NCBI GenBank assembly: GCA_047967505.1
Contig: CM106541.1
Direction: 5' to 3' (one strand)
DNA: 64,000 nucleotides
Source of the DNA: Dipteris shenzhenensis
Lineage: Eukaryota > Polypodiophyta > Polypodiopsida > Gleicheniales
The notes beneath the pieces were generated by a model. That model was given only the letters and a program-made list of their open reading frames with translations. It did no database searches and had not been told where the DNA came from. A program made the position numbers and the translations under genes. Shown here one piece after another: positions 45,061-55,329 of the stretch; positions within the stretch are counted from its first letter, which is position 1; the number at the start of each line of letters is the position of its first letter.

Positions 45061-45562
45061 GTAGGAATTTAGCTCCCTTGGCTACATCAGCTAATGCCAG
45101 TAGTGACCTATTATATCAAAATAGGTGACCATCCATCCATGGTGTTTCATGTGCTTCCATTGAATTGAATTCATTTAGATGAGAGGGTAGTTTGCATAAC
45201 ATATTTTCTTGATTATTAATGTAGCAATTATGTGCTTCATTACCATACTTGTGGCAAATACTACATTTTGGTCTACCCTTATTGTGGCAATATTTTTCTA
45301 TAGTGTAACTAGAAGAGTGTAACTAGAAGGTAGGAATTTGGCTCCCTTGGCTACATCAGTTAATGCCAGTAGTGAGCTATCACCTCAAAATAGGTGACCA
45401 TCCATTCATGGTGTTTCATGTGCTTCCATTGAATTGAATTCATCTAGATGAGAGGGTGGTTTGCATAACATATTTTCTTGATTATTAATGTAGCAATTCC
45501 GTGCTTCATTACCTTACTTGTGGAAAATACTACATTTTGATCTACCCTTATTGTAGCAATCC
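45061..45562. repeat. Tandem duplication of the zinc-knuckle region of TRG-2 gag (269-bp offset)
   Basis: The segments starting GTAGGAATTT at 45061 and 45330 are about 90 percent alike over some 230 bp. The minus-strand reading encodes the second half of a gag zinc-knuckle region in both. Confidence 0.85.
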
Positions 45563-45654
45563 TTTTCCTCATGATTATTGTGTCTGCAAAAAGTGCATGT
45601 CTTTCTTGTAGTTCCTTGTGGATGATTCCTCTTGTTAGTAAAGAAAGCATTGTC
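45180..45654 (-). pseudogene. TRG-2 gag, C-terminal part
   Basis: The minus strand reads CTFCRHNNHEEKDC (a CX2CX4HX4C zinc knuckle) and then CSIFHK, beginning a second knuckle. The Copia-3 insertion at 45654/51371 separates it from the gag N-terminus at 51400-52000. Confidence 0.7.
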
Positions 45655-45803
45655 TGTGGGAGAGGAGAGCACACACAAAGGGATAAGGAGACACCAAAAG
45701 TGGTGGAGCAAAAAAGCTACTCCAGCTTATTCCTCTATCATATATATATGAGTATACATGGGCACTGTACAAGTGGGTGGGCACACTGCCCTTTACCCCA
45801 ACA
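45655..45803 (-). repeat. 3' LTR of Copia-3 (149 bp)
   Basis: Minus-strand start TGTTGGGGTAAAGGGCAG, end CTCTCCCACA. One difference from 51222-51370 (CTCCAG against CTCTAG). Confidence 0.97.
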
Positions 45804-45894
45804 ACCTCCCACTTAAAGGCAGTGTGCCTTTAAGGGAGTATAGTACACATATAATACAATCAGCCATAGGCTGAAAAACAAGATGACCAGACCA

Positions 45895-46629
45895 TCATCC
45901 TATGCCCATCGGCACTTTACAATGTGCAAAGTGCATAGAGGATAAGCTGCTAGCAGACATCAAGTTTGCAAGATAGAAAATGACAAGCTGTAGATGCCTA
46001 TCAACCAAGATCTCATGCCAGATCTCACTGGGAGAGTGAACTCTCACCACCACGTGCTCATGTGCTAAGTCCATAGCACACGAACTGTCACTGTGTAAAG
46101 AAAATGTCTCTGTACCACCTGTGACCATAAGCACATGCCCTACAATAGACCTCTGCTGGTCTACCCAACCTGCATCACCTACGTGCTGCTCCTGGAAGCA
46201 TAAGGACCTGATGTCCACAACCGCTTCCCTACTGCCAAAATCTGCCATAATCATGCTATCAACTCCCACTGCAACGGAAGCAAGAACCGGAAGTGTAGCC
46301 CCAATGGCAAACATGTGAGAACTAAGTCTCAACACAGTCATGGATGCATGAAGTACTATGGCTGCCATATCAACCATAACTTGCTACTCAACTGATCTGT
46401 GATCGTCAAACCTGCTGTGTTTCAAGTATGGAGCCAATACAAGCAATGGAGTACTCAATAACTTCCCCCTCTCCATACTGAAACAACCAAGTATCTGACA
46501 AACATCATCAAGACCATGCAACTCCCACTGCAAAGCATCCCTGTCCATAAGCAACCATATGGCAAGTAACCTCAGAAGGATAGCAACCTCCTGAATACTG
46601 AGACCATAACTTGTCTCACTGCGCATCAC
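45895..46629 (-). pseudogene. Copia-3 RT tail and RNase H remnant
   Basis: 46384-46629 aligns by eye to the RT C-terminus (LMDRDALQWELHG, FSMERGKLLSTPL), but the place of YVDD reads RLLAI. 45895-46377 follows RNase H order (VGDAGWVDQQRSIVGHVLM against the usual DADYAGD..RRSTSGYVF; SASSLSSMHFAHCK against ADMLTKSLP..KFxHC). The frames stay open for 82 and 161 codons although catalytic residues are gone. Confidence 0.65.
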
Positions 46630-46632
46630 ATC

Positions 46633-48654
46633 CTAAGCTCTCATAACGGTATCAAACCTATGAAGCCAAGCTCGAGGGGATTGCTTCTGGCCATGGAGGC
46701 ACTTACGAAGCAAACATATCAATGATTCTTGCCCATGCGCAATATGACCCGAGTCAATAAGTGCAGAAACCACATCTGTCCTAGCATAACCAGCCAATGG
46801 ATCATACCGGGCATCATTAGCCAAGGTATCCTCCTCACCATGCATAGCCTCATCCTCATCTGCAAGAGGCACTCCGCATCCTAGGAGTAAATTGTAACTT
46901 TCCATAGAAGATGCATCAACAATCTCCATAGGAGTATAAACCTGTGGAATACTCGAGACATCTGATTGTCTTTGACCAAAATCAGGAAGTAATCGTGGCT
47001 GTCCCAACTTTATAACCTTCTCACTGTGGGAAAAACCTCCCACTCCAAGGGATATGGGCCGTCCCTGCATAGAATTCGAAGGTATCAGTGCACTTACACC
47101 CTCCTGGAACACCACTCTCCTACTATCCACAGTCCTGGGCTGCTGTCCAAACATAGCATCCTCTCTAAAATAGACATTATGGCTGCGTATCAAAACTCTA
47201 GTTGAAGAATCCCATAACCTGTAGTCCCTACTAGACTCACTGTATCCAAGGAAGATACACCTCCTCGATTGGGAACCATGAGCATAAGCCTCGCAACCAA
47301 ACACACGTAAATGCTCATAACATGGTGCCCTGCCTGTCAAGAAGTCAAATGGCACTCTACCATTCAAAGATCTCCTGGGTGACCTGTTAAGCAAGTATGC
47401 AGCTGTCTTACATGCCTCAGCCCAATAGCATTCGGTAAGACCTGCATACCGTAGCATGCTACCAATCCTATCCAATAGAATCCGATTTATGCCTTCTGCT
47501 AAGGCATCGTGAGCAGAAAGATGAGGAGTGGTCAACACCCTCCTGATACCAAGTGTATCACATAGATGCTGAAATCTAGAAGAGGTAAACTCTGCATCAC
47601 CATCAGTCATCAAGCTCAATAGCTTCTTTCCTGACTGATTTTCAGCATTACCCAAGAAGCGCTGAAATGTATCATATACATCATGCTTCTGCCGAATCGG
47701 ATAGACCCATATGTATTTTGTAGCAGCATCAATAAATGTCACAAAGTAAGAGGCGCCACCCAGTGAAACGGTAGGCATAGGCCCACAAACTGCACTATGA
47801 ACCAACTGCAATGGCTCAAGATACCTCTCACTGACTGTCTTCCTCACAAAGGAGGATCCTGACTGCTGACCATCATCACAATCATGACATAAAATTTGAG
47901 AGACATCCATAACAGGAATGTATCTCAATGTTGTTAGGGCTTCCATACCTGCAGTAGACATATGTCCAAGTCTGGCATACCATAAACTAACTGATGGCTG
48001 CTTACTAATCATAAGCATCTTATCCTGGACACCTGATACATGCAATGCATAAGAGAATCCAACCCGTGATCCCCTAGCCATAACCAGATTGCCTCTAGCA
48101 ATCTTCCATGCATGATCACCCAAAGAGACATGATAACGTGCCTCAACCAACTGTCCAGTACTGATCTTGCTCGTAGCAAGTCCTGGTATATGTCTAACCC
48201 TCTGTAGAACAAGAATAGAGCCACTAGGCATAACAAGGTGGATATCCCCATAACCATAGACATCCATAGAATGATCATTGCCCATCAAACCACTCTCCAC
48301 AATGCATTCCTGATATGCACTGAACCATGACCTATGAGGGGTCATATGACATGAAGCACATGGATCTAACATCCAATCACCAAGAATGGGTACATCAATG
48401 GCCAAGAAGGAGGTGCCAGACATAGACAAAAGAATGCCTTCATCACTACTACTGTCAGTGGAAACCCTGGCATCCACGCCTTGAAGCTCAACATGCTTCT
48501 TCTCCTTCTTCCTGTCATTCTTAACCTTGCTCTTCTTCTTGCATTTTCTTAGCCATTTCCAGCAGTACTTTTTCATGTGGCCATACTTTCCACGATAGAA
48601 ACATCTAACACAAGTCCGAGAGCTAGACTTGCTCTTGGACCCCCCCTTGAACAT
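46633..48654 (-). CDS. Copia-3 Pol-like ORF: zinc knuckle, protease, integrase, RT stub
   Basis: 673-codon ORF without a stop. Zinc knuckle at residues 18-31, with Arg at 21 where the second Cys is expected (CFYRGKYGHMKKYC). The protease active site reads WMLDPCASC (residues 94-102) instead of DSG/DTG. The integrase zinc part begins LWYARLGHMS (Tyr for the first His). In the DDE core VHSAVCGPM has Ala for the first Asp, while LMTDGDAEF and ALAEGINRIL keep the second Asp and the Glu. The copia linker follows (RVFGCEAYAHG, CIFLGYSESSRDYRLWD). The ORF ends in a short RT piece (CLHGQKQSPRAWLHRFD), the RT N-terminal half being deleted. Frame preserved but chemistry lost: either a very recent defective copy or a family mobilised in trans. 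A G7 run at the ORF start marks a frame change from gag. Confidence 0.85.
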   Translation of the reverse strand: MFKGGSKSKSSSRTCVRCFYRGKYGHMKKYCWKWLRKCKKKSKVKNDRKKEKKHVELQGVDARVSTDSSSDEGILLSMSGTSFLAIDVPILGDWMLDPCASCHMTPHRSWFSAYQECIVESGLMGNDHSMDVYGYGDIHLVMPSGSILVLQRVRHIPGLATSKISTGQLVEARYHVSLGDHAWKIARGNLVMARGSRVGFSYALHVSGVQDKMLMISKQPSVSLWYARLGHMSTAGMEALTTLRYIPVMDVSQILCHDCDDGQQSGSSFVRKTVSERYLEPLQLVHSAVCGPMPTVSLGGASYFVTFIDAATKYIWVYPIRQKHDVYDTFQRFLGNAENQSGKKLLSLMTDGDAEFTSSRFQHLCDTLGIRRVLTTPHLSAHDALAEGINRILLDRIGSMLRYAGLTECYWAEACKTAAYLLNRSPRRSLNGRVPFDFLTGRAPCYEHLRVFGCEAYAHGSQSRRCIFLGYSESSRDYRLWDSSTRVLIRSHNVYFREDAMFGQQPRTVDSRRVVFQEGVSALIPSNSMQGRPISLGVGGFSHSEKVIKLGQPRLLPDFGQRQSDVSSIPQVYTPMEIVDASSMESYNLLLGCGVPLADEDEAMHGEEDTLANDARYDPLAGYARTDVVSALIDSGHIAHGQESLICLLRKCLHGQKQSPRAWLHRFDTVMRA

Positions 48655-49060
48655 GACCTGTTTCTACCAATTGATCGACCTTTGGAGTGCATATCAAGGC
48701 TGTAATTCAGCCCATCAGTACATTTCAGCCCATCATGCTGTAACATAACACTATCATGGTCATACATCCGGCATATACGAGTATAGAACTCATATGCATG
48801 GCAATCTACACCCTGTACACCATCCTATACCTGCAAGTAGACTAACTTCGAGAGTGATGACTGAATGATAGAGCATGCTTGCTCATCCATGTCATCCCAA
48901 TCACTTTGTTTAATGCTATTAGGCTTGACACCTTTGCATTGAATGGGCTTATGTTGCCTCTTCTGCACTAACACATCATAAATCTGCTCTTTCCAATACT
49001 GAAATTTTGATCCATCCAACCTCTCAATATCAACGAGGGCACTACCAGCTGTAGATGCCA
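48655..49060 (-). pseudogene. Copia-3 gag, shortened
   Basis: The likely start is MASTAGSALVDIERLDG at 49060, then KFQYWKEQIYDVLVQK, a copia gag N-terminus. A stop at about 48825 ends it after 78 codons. Further gag-like sequence (MYDHDSVMLQHDGL, then Arg/Ser/Gly-rich) follows in the frame 48573-48767. The middle of gag appears deleted. Whether stop and frame changes are bypassed is unknown. Confidence 0.65.
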
Positions 49061-51207
49061 TATCTGTGGCACAATAGCTCACAACCAAAGAGCAGTATAG
49101 TGCAATAGGCAACTCAAATGACCAAAAATATAGTGTTGTCCAAACCAATCAGGTCTCCAAATAAATTGGCTGATCCAATGCTCAAAAGCACTCAGCCATA
49201 AAAAGGCATAAACAAGAATATATGCAGCCCAGTAACCTGCCAATGCCTGACAATTGAAGTAAGAAATGCACTGAATCAAATGAGCAATGCCTGCTCAACC
49301 AATGGCAATAGGAGCCCAGCTCAACTATCCATAAACATCAGTGCGGCATCCACCAATGCAAATCCATAATGCATCGAAATGGCATTTACTGCAACACTAA
49401 TGCATCACCTCAAGTGTGCAATCTTTTGGCAACAAAATCAAGCATTCACCACTTGCCAAATGTGCCAAAGTAATTTGCCAAAATGCCAATAATGCCCTTG
49501 GACTGAAGTGAGATTCCAATCACTTTCTGTAATTTACTGCGAGTTCCCAATTCACTGTTGTGCAAGAGAAATTCCTACAACAATACCTCACAGCCACTTT
49601 GGGCAAAATAACACGCTGTCCCTGTTTTTGAATAGCGATATCTTTTCTCTGAAAGACCGGATGCCAAAGCTGTAAACAGCAAAGTTGTAGCTGGTAGAAA
49701 GATCTACAACTTATCAGTTGACCTCAAAGCCAAATCCTTGTGGATTCTCAGATATTCTCACCTGAAAAACAGCTTCCTGCACATTGGTCACAAATAGACA
49801 GTAGACTGCAACTTTTTGTGGTTTTGCAGAGGCTGTAACTCCTGCAGCTTATATCGGATCAACTTGCTCCCAAAAGAAAAGTTGTAGTATGTTCTGTGAA
49901 CTACAACTTTCCAGTTCGGCACAAAGTGCAAGTCCACACTAGGAAAGAGATATTCAGTCCTGAAAATAACTATTTTATCATAAAAAACAGCAACAGCAGC
50001 AATTGTAATGTCCTGACCAATGGCAAACAAAATGCCATAAAATCAGCCCCGAATACGGTAACAAATCAGCCCTGAAAACAGCTCCAAACAATGCTCATTT
50101 GACAGGATCTCTAGACATCACCGTACCACCGTATGTATCCAACATAGGCAAATAACCATGCATCCAACAAACTGTCAATGCATCTCAACCAGGCATGTAC
50201 CACTGTCAAAGCATGTGTCACTGCCACTGCCAAAGTGATGTATCTACAAAAAAGATATGCAACCCACTGACTAACTGTAACGGAATGTTCACAAGGACTA
50301 AGATGCACCAGAGTATGTCCGTACAAGGACCCAAATGCATGGGAAAACACGAGCTAACAAAGCTCAAGTGCAACCAAAAGAAGCTGCATAGTGCACAAGC
50401 ACATATCCCACACAATGTCCACAAGGCGTACTTTTGCAAAATGTCCCGCAAAGAGACTAAAATCAGCCAATGCTCAGCTCCAAGACCTCAAATGCAACAC
50501 TGGCTATCTCCCAGGTGTACAACTGCATCAAACATGCAATCCAGAGGCTCCCAGATGAGCTAGAGACAATGGCAAAGAATTGTGCCAAGACTGGAACCTG
50601 CAAGTGCCAAGAATGGCTATGGTGCCAAAATAAGACCCAAATCTGCAAGGAGGAAACCTCGATGTGAGGTTATAGGTAGCACAATTGCAAATTTTTAGGA
50701 AGCCTGGCGTCAATGGAATCGCAATCGGAGGACTGTGCGAACTCCACCACAAGTTGCATATGCAGCTCTCCAGCGCTCCTTCACGGTCTCCTACGCCAAA
50801 GAAGTTGCTCACCAACCGACTCCTGGCTCACAGAATAGCAGCAACAATTGCTCTTGACGCCTATCTACTAGCTGCCCATGATAACCAATGCCTCCAACAA
50901 GTACACAACGGCCAGCCACTTGCTGCAAAGGATGTGCATCAATAGCCAACGATAGGCTCCCACGAGACAACGTCAAGACCAACAGACAGCGGTCTCCTTC
51001 CAACGCTAGGTTGCTAGAGCACTGGAGCGCTGGAAGATAACCCAAAGTGATTCTTGTAGCTGCATTGTAGAGCAAACAGATTTGGATAATGTCTACCCAA
51101 AATCTCTCCGTGAATGAGAGAATCAAGCTCTCCAAAGCTCCCGGTAGATCTCTCGAAGCAATGCGTGTTCTCCTCTCACCGAGCTCCTTGTAGATCGAAC
51201 GCCATGG
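49061..51207 (-). other. Copia-3 leader (about 2.1 kb)
   Basis: Long non-coding stretch between primer site and gag, rich in TGCCAA/CAATGC words. ORFs on both strands lack motifs. Long leaders are common in non-autonomous LTR elements and may hold packaging signals. Confidence 0.55.
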
Positions 51208-51219
51208 GCTCTGATACCA
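51208..51219 (-). promoter_or_regulatory. Primer binding site of Copia-3 (initiator Met-tRNA)
   Basis: TGGTATCAGAGC on the minus strand, 2 nt after the 5' LTR. Confidence 0.95.
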
Positions 51220-51221
51220 GT

Positions 51222-51370
51222 TGTGGGAGAGGAGAGCACACACAAAGGGATAAGGAGACACCAAAAGTGGTGGAGCAAAAAAGCTACTCTAGCTTATTCC
51301 TCTATCATATATATATGAGTATACATGGGCACTGTACAAGTGGGTGGGCACACTGCCCTTTACCCCAACA
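51222..51370 (-). repeat. 5' LTR of Copia-3 (149 bp)
   Basis: Pairs with 45655-45803. Very short for copia LTRs. Contains TATATATATGAG (about 51309-51320), a likely promoter core. Confidence 0.97.
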
Positions 51371-51375
51371 TTGTC

Positions 51376-52000
51376 TCTTGTCGATATGATAGGACCTTAA
51401 TCTCAGTACTCTTTATTTTCCCCTCTCTCTTTGGGAGAGAGGCTCAGAGAAGCCTCAATATCATGTAGAGTAAGATTATCCATGTTTGATAGTGTTTCTA
51501 CCAAGGTGTTATAGCCTTCAACATCACAACTTACAAGAAGAATATGCTTAGCTCCCTCATCATCTAGGTTTTTTAAAGGATAGTTAGTTGTTGGCATATG
51601 CTTTCGTATTTGTTGAGATGGCTGAATAAGTCTTCAATTTGGCTTCTACCTTATGCTATCAAGCCTCATTAGGATATTGATGTTAGAATGATGTGCACCT
51701 ATCCCAAATACTTTGTTTAAGTCATCTTTTACACTTGTAACACCATCAATGTGATTGATACACTCATCTCCTAATGATGCAAGAATGTAGGTGAGTGCTT
51801 TTTAATTATTTACCTCCTGAATAAAGAAGAGAGGCTTGCATGTAACAACCCTTGATAAGCCCCCACGTATTTCTATGCATGAGCAGATATATTATCTTTG
51901 ATTTCCCAGTATGTAAACCAATGCCCATAAATTTGTCGAACAATATTATGAGATGCCACCATTGGAGAGATCTTGTTTAGCTGATTTTATTGCTTGATAA
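51376..52000 (-). pseudogene. TRG-2 gag, N-terminal part
   Basis: 51403-51597 reads LSNMDNLTLHDIEASLSL, a typical end of the UBN2 domain. Upstream, with stops, ALTYILASLGDECINHIDGV and NINILMRLDSI give the middle of a copia gag. The rest lies at 45180-45654 beyond Copia-3. Confidence 0.65.
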
Positions 52001-52918
52001 TGTCTAGCTCCTTTACAAGGAATGTGGATATGGTGTATGTGTAAATTTTAAGAAAATAAGTGCTTTTACTCTTTTGGACCAAGCACAAATTCTTTGTGGA
52101 TCACAAGTTACAACATGTCAAATTTTTGCTGACATGTACCTATGTATTCATGTGTTGCTTTCAACTAGTATGTGCTTAGTAGGCAGTAGTTGTGTGCCAC
52201 ATGTACAAACCAAAGGTCTAAGACTGAGTAAAATAAAAATTTGAGAAGAACCCTGCTACTACCATTGCTACCTCCTTTAGCTCTAGTTCATTAAACTGCT
52301 CCACGACAGAAGCATGAACTCTCTATTAGAGCTAGCTCTAGCCTCTCCATATCCTATCAGATGGTATTCAATTCTACCTTAGTCTTTTGCATTGGCCATT
52401 TTCTTGCTATAAATATTCACCAAATAGTCACGAATCAATCGTGAAAGGTATACATTTCAAAGAATAAGATGGGGAGCAAACATTCAAGTGCATTCAAGCT
52501 CAACTTCACTGTAGGACAGTTTCAAAGTCATTACATAAGAAATCAACAAGATTGCTAAAAATTGAGGTAGGATGTGTGGACTAGGTGAATGATGCTTTTA
52601 CCAACCAAATGGCTACGCCAAGGGATGTCTTGTGAGGCATTCAGAAAAGCTACTCTTGAAATGTGAACAATAGGTTGGGAGTGTGAAGAAGCAATGCTCA
52701 AGGAAACCTACTATACCAATCAATTGAAATGGACACATTACCATGGTCAAACTCTTTTTGTTGCACCATTGGTTGATGCCATGAAGCTTTCAATCTTAAA
52801 TAATGACTTGTGGCTAAGCAATAGATGATAGCACTATCACCCCTATGACTATCAATTTGACAAAGAAAAAATATAGATCCAGTGTGTGAGACATTTGCTA
52901 TAGAGAACGATAGGATTG
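52001..52918 (-). other. TRG-2 leader
   Basis: Between gag and primer site; no ORF with a motif. Ends at the primer site. Confidence 0.5.
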
Positions 52919-52930
52919 GCTCTGATACCA
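52919..52930 (-). promoter_or_regulatory. Primer binding site of TRG-2 (initiator Met-tRNA)
   Basis: TGGTATCAGAGC on the minus strand, 7 nt after the 5' LTR end. Confidence 0.9.
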
Positions 52931-52937
52931 CATGCTA

Positions 52938-53116
52938 TGTTGGGGATAAGAAAATCTACAAAGGAATAAGAGCAAGTGATTCATCATTCCTAAATAGGCA
53001 AGAGTACAACATCTCTTCATCCATAAAAGTACATGTGTCATCATCTCATTGATGCAATCACCTATTTTCTCTCCCTCCCACTCCTCTAGGCTTCTCTAAC
53101 ATTACATGTTCCAACA
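52938..53116 (-). repeat. 5' LTR of TRG-2 (179 bp)
   Basis: Minus-strand start TGTTGGAACATGTAATG and end TCCCCAACA. Followed by the ATAGC target copy. Confidence 0.85.
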
Positions 53117-53121
53117 ATAGC

Positions 53122-55329
53122 AATACAAATGCCTAAGATGAAATTAGAGAGAACAAACATTTGTATGTGCGTGGGAGGGAATTCATGTGCATGTTCAAGC
53201 ATGCATGCATGCATCCTAGGTATAATGAGAAAACAGATGAGAATCATCAAATTTTGCATGTCTTTGTTAGTAGATCAACAATCCGAAAGTATTACATTTT
53301 CGTATATATGCATTCTTTCAATAGTATTCCCAATTGCAATTTGTGACAAGACAAGTCCAATCTAGTTTAATGCTTCCAAAATCTTTAGTTCAACCACAAA
53401 TCTATAAGCAAATACTAAAATACAAAGAAAATGGCCCAAGGGTTGACACTTTCAAGGTATGAATGGGTTCTTAAATTTTTCCCTTATAAGGGGGTAATGC
53501 ACATTTTCTCCTTTTTAACCATGCATGGTGTGCAACTATTAAGAAATCGTGCATCACTATGCTTATACCAAAGGTGTATATGTGTCCATTTTTTATACAA
53601 CTTTGTAAGTCTTTCTTCGAGTAAGTGATCTTGATAAGTTTGAATATCATGTGTATTTTGGGCAGTGAAAATATTTGCAGTTTCAACCATGCATGGTGTA
53701 TAAGGGCAAACACATTGTGCATTGATATGCTTATAGGTCACTTATACTATAGCTACATATACTCACAAACTTTGGACCTAACTTTATTTTATGAAGATAC
53801 ATATGCTCACAATTTAGCTGCAATCAATGTATCCCATTACTACACAATGAATGCATCCAAGGTTTTGCAACATATTCTTGCATAGCCACATGATCATCTG
53901 TAAGACTAAAATAATGAAGAGATGCAAGAGGAAATGGAAGACAAGTTGATATTTTAAATACTATATCTGGAGAAGATACAAGTCCCATGGGCCTCAAGTA
54001 CTAGGGTTGCACCAACCCTTGATTGCAGTCTTGCTTCTTGTCTGTACAAATGCTCATAATGCCACTCCCTTGCTATCATCCATCCAAGACCTCAAGCTCT
54101 CTTTATACAACTTCATTGACAGTCACTCTTGTTCTAAGAAGTAAGTGTCTTTGATTGAGCCACTATTGATTGCCTAGCACAACTCCTTCGCAAACCCAAC
54201 CAAGACAATGGATGTGGTTTCCTCCCCATTCCCCCATGGTCAATGTGTTTTTTTCCTTTCTCTCGTTCATACAACATGGAGAGTGTATGGGATAATATCT
54301 AAGAAATGTGGGAACATGACACTAGCATGTGCATACCAAAATATATCTCCATATAAATTACAAAAAATTGCTAAATAATACATGAGCCAAATAAACGGAA
54401 CTGTTGATTATAAGGAGGAGGCCTTCTAACCCATGTAAAGGTGCATCCCCACAAAATTATTCATCATCCTTGGCGAATCACTTGTGAGGTCCTACAAGAC
54501 CAACCACAAAGTACTTTTAAAATATATTAAATGAACCAAATGTCTAAAGTGCAAATGCATGTAGATTTTAGTTGTAGTTTAGTTTGTCATAGAGTTGTTA
54601 TGGATGATAAGTCCCCTAAGAAACTACAACAATGCCAACAAAAGAATCTAAATAATGCCTCCTTTTTTCATCATATAGATACTACATCTTGCCTTTTACA
54701 ATGTCTATTAGTCTCGTGTAGTAGAGCAAGACCGAAGGATTCATGTTCAGCACTTGCCTTCTCCAGTATTTCTTCCATGAAGGAACTATGTATGCTTGAA
54801 GAGTGTGATTGAACCTTGGGAATTTTAATTCTTGTAGATCCACCTTCCTCTACAAAAACAAGAAGGAAATTTACGAATAAGCTCATGAGTTATTTCAAAG
54901 GAGTGTGGGAATGGAAAAACGAGGTGGGATAACTTACTCCAAAAAATTAAAAAGGCAACACTCATGTTGAGGCTTGAAAACACATGGGATGAGTGTGAGA
55001 TGAGTTACTTGTAAAACAAGAGAAGGGAGGAATTGAAAAAGGATGCAAGATATTTTGGGGAATTAGCAAGGCAACATTTATGTTAATACTTGAAACTTTA
55101 AGCATTGAACAATAATACATTTGAGATGATGAAAGAGTAATTGAGGATGAGGCAAGAAAGAGGATGACAAGAGGTATAGAGATACAACAGGGTTGTTTTT
55201 TCACCTTGTTTTAGTAGTTAGACCCGTCTTATTGTTTTTGCCACCAACGACAAAAGCATATATGAGTTTAGGGAATAAAAACCATTGGTGGTACATGAAT
55301 GTGGTGACACATATGCCCGATTAAGAATC
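53122..55329. other. No recognisable gene; direct repeats at about 53514-53560 and 53684-53735
   Basis: AACCATGCATGGTGT and a following CA.TGATATGCTTATA-like stretch occur twice, about 170 bp apart. ORFs here lack motifs; some text (54470-54890) could be old retroelement sequence. Confidence 0.4.

Larger units (their letters stand above)
45655..51370 (-). mobile_element. Copia-3: young Ty1/copia element with impaired catalytic sites
   Basis: 5716-bp minus-strand element with target duplication TTGTC (45650-45654 and 51371-51375). The LTRs of 149 bp differ at one base, making this the youngest datable insertion here. It has a primer site at 51208-51219, a polypurine tract AAGTGGGAGGT beside the 3' LTR, a 2.1-kb leader and a shortened gag. 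One 673-codon ORF covers zinc knuckle, protease and integrase; a cut-down RT/RNase H region follows. Most of RT is missing, so it must be non-autonomous. Confidence 0.95.
44715..53116 (-). mobile_element. TRG-2: second gag-only LTR retrotransposon, split by Copia-3
   Basis: Minus-strand element with target duplication ATAGC (44710-44714 and 53117-53121), LTRs at both ends, a primer site at 52919-52930 and a polypurine tract CAAGGGGGAG (44954-44963). Removing Copia-3 (45655-51370) leaves about 2.7 kb containing only decayed gag. It therefore belongs to the same gag-only type as TRG-1, though its LTRs and gag are different. Its LTRs differ considerably, so it is older. Confidence 0.85.
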
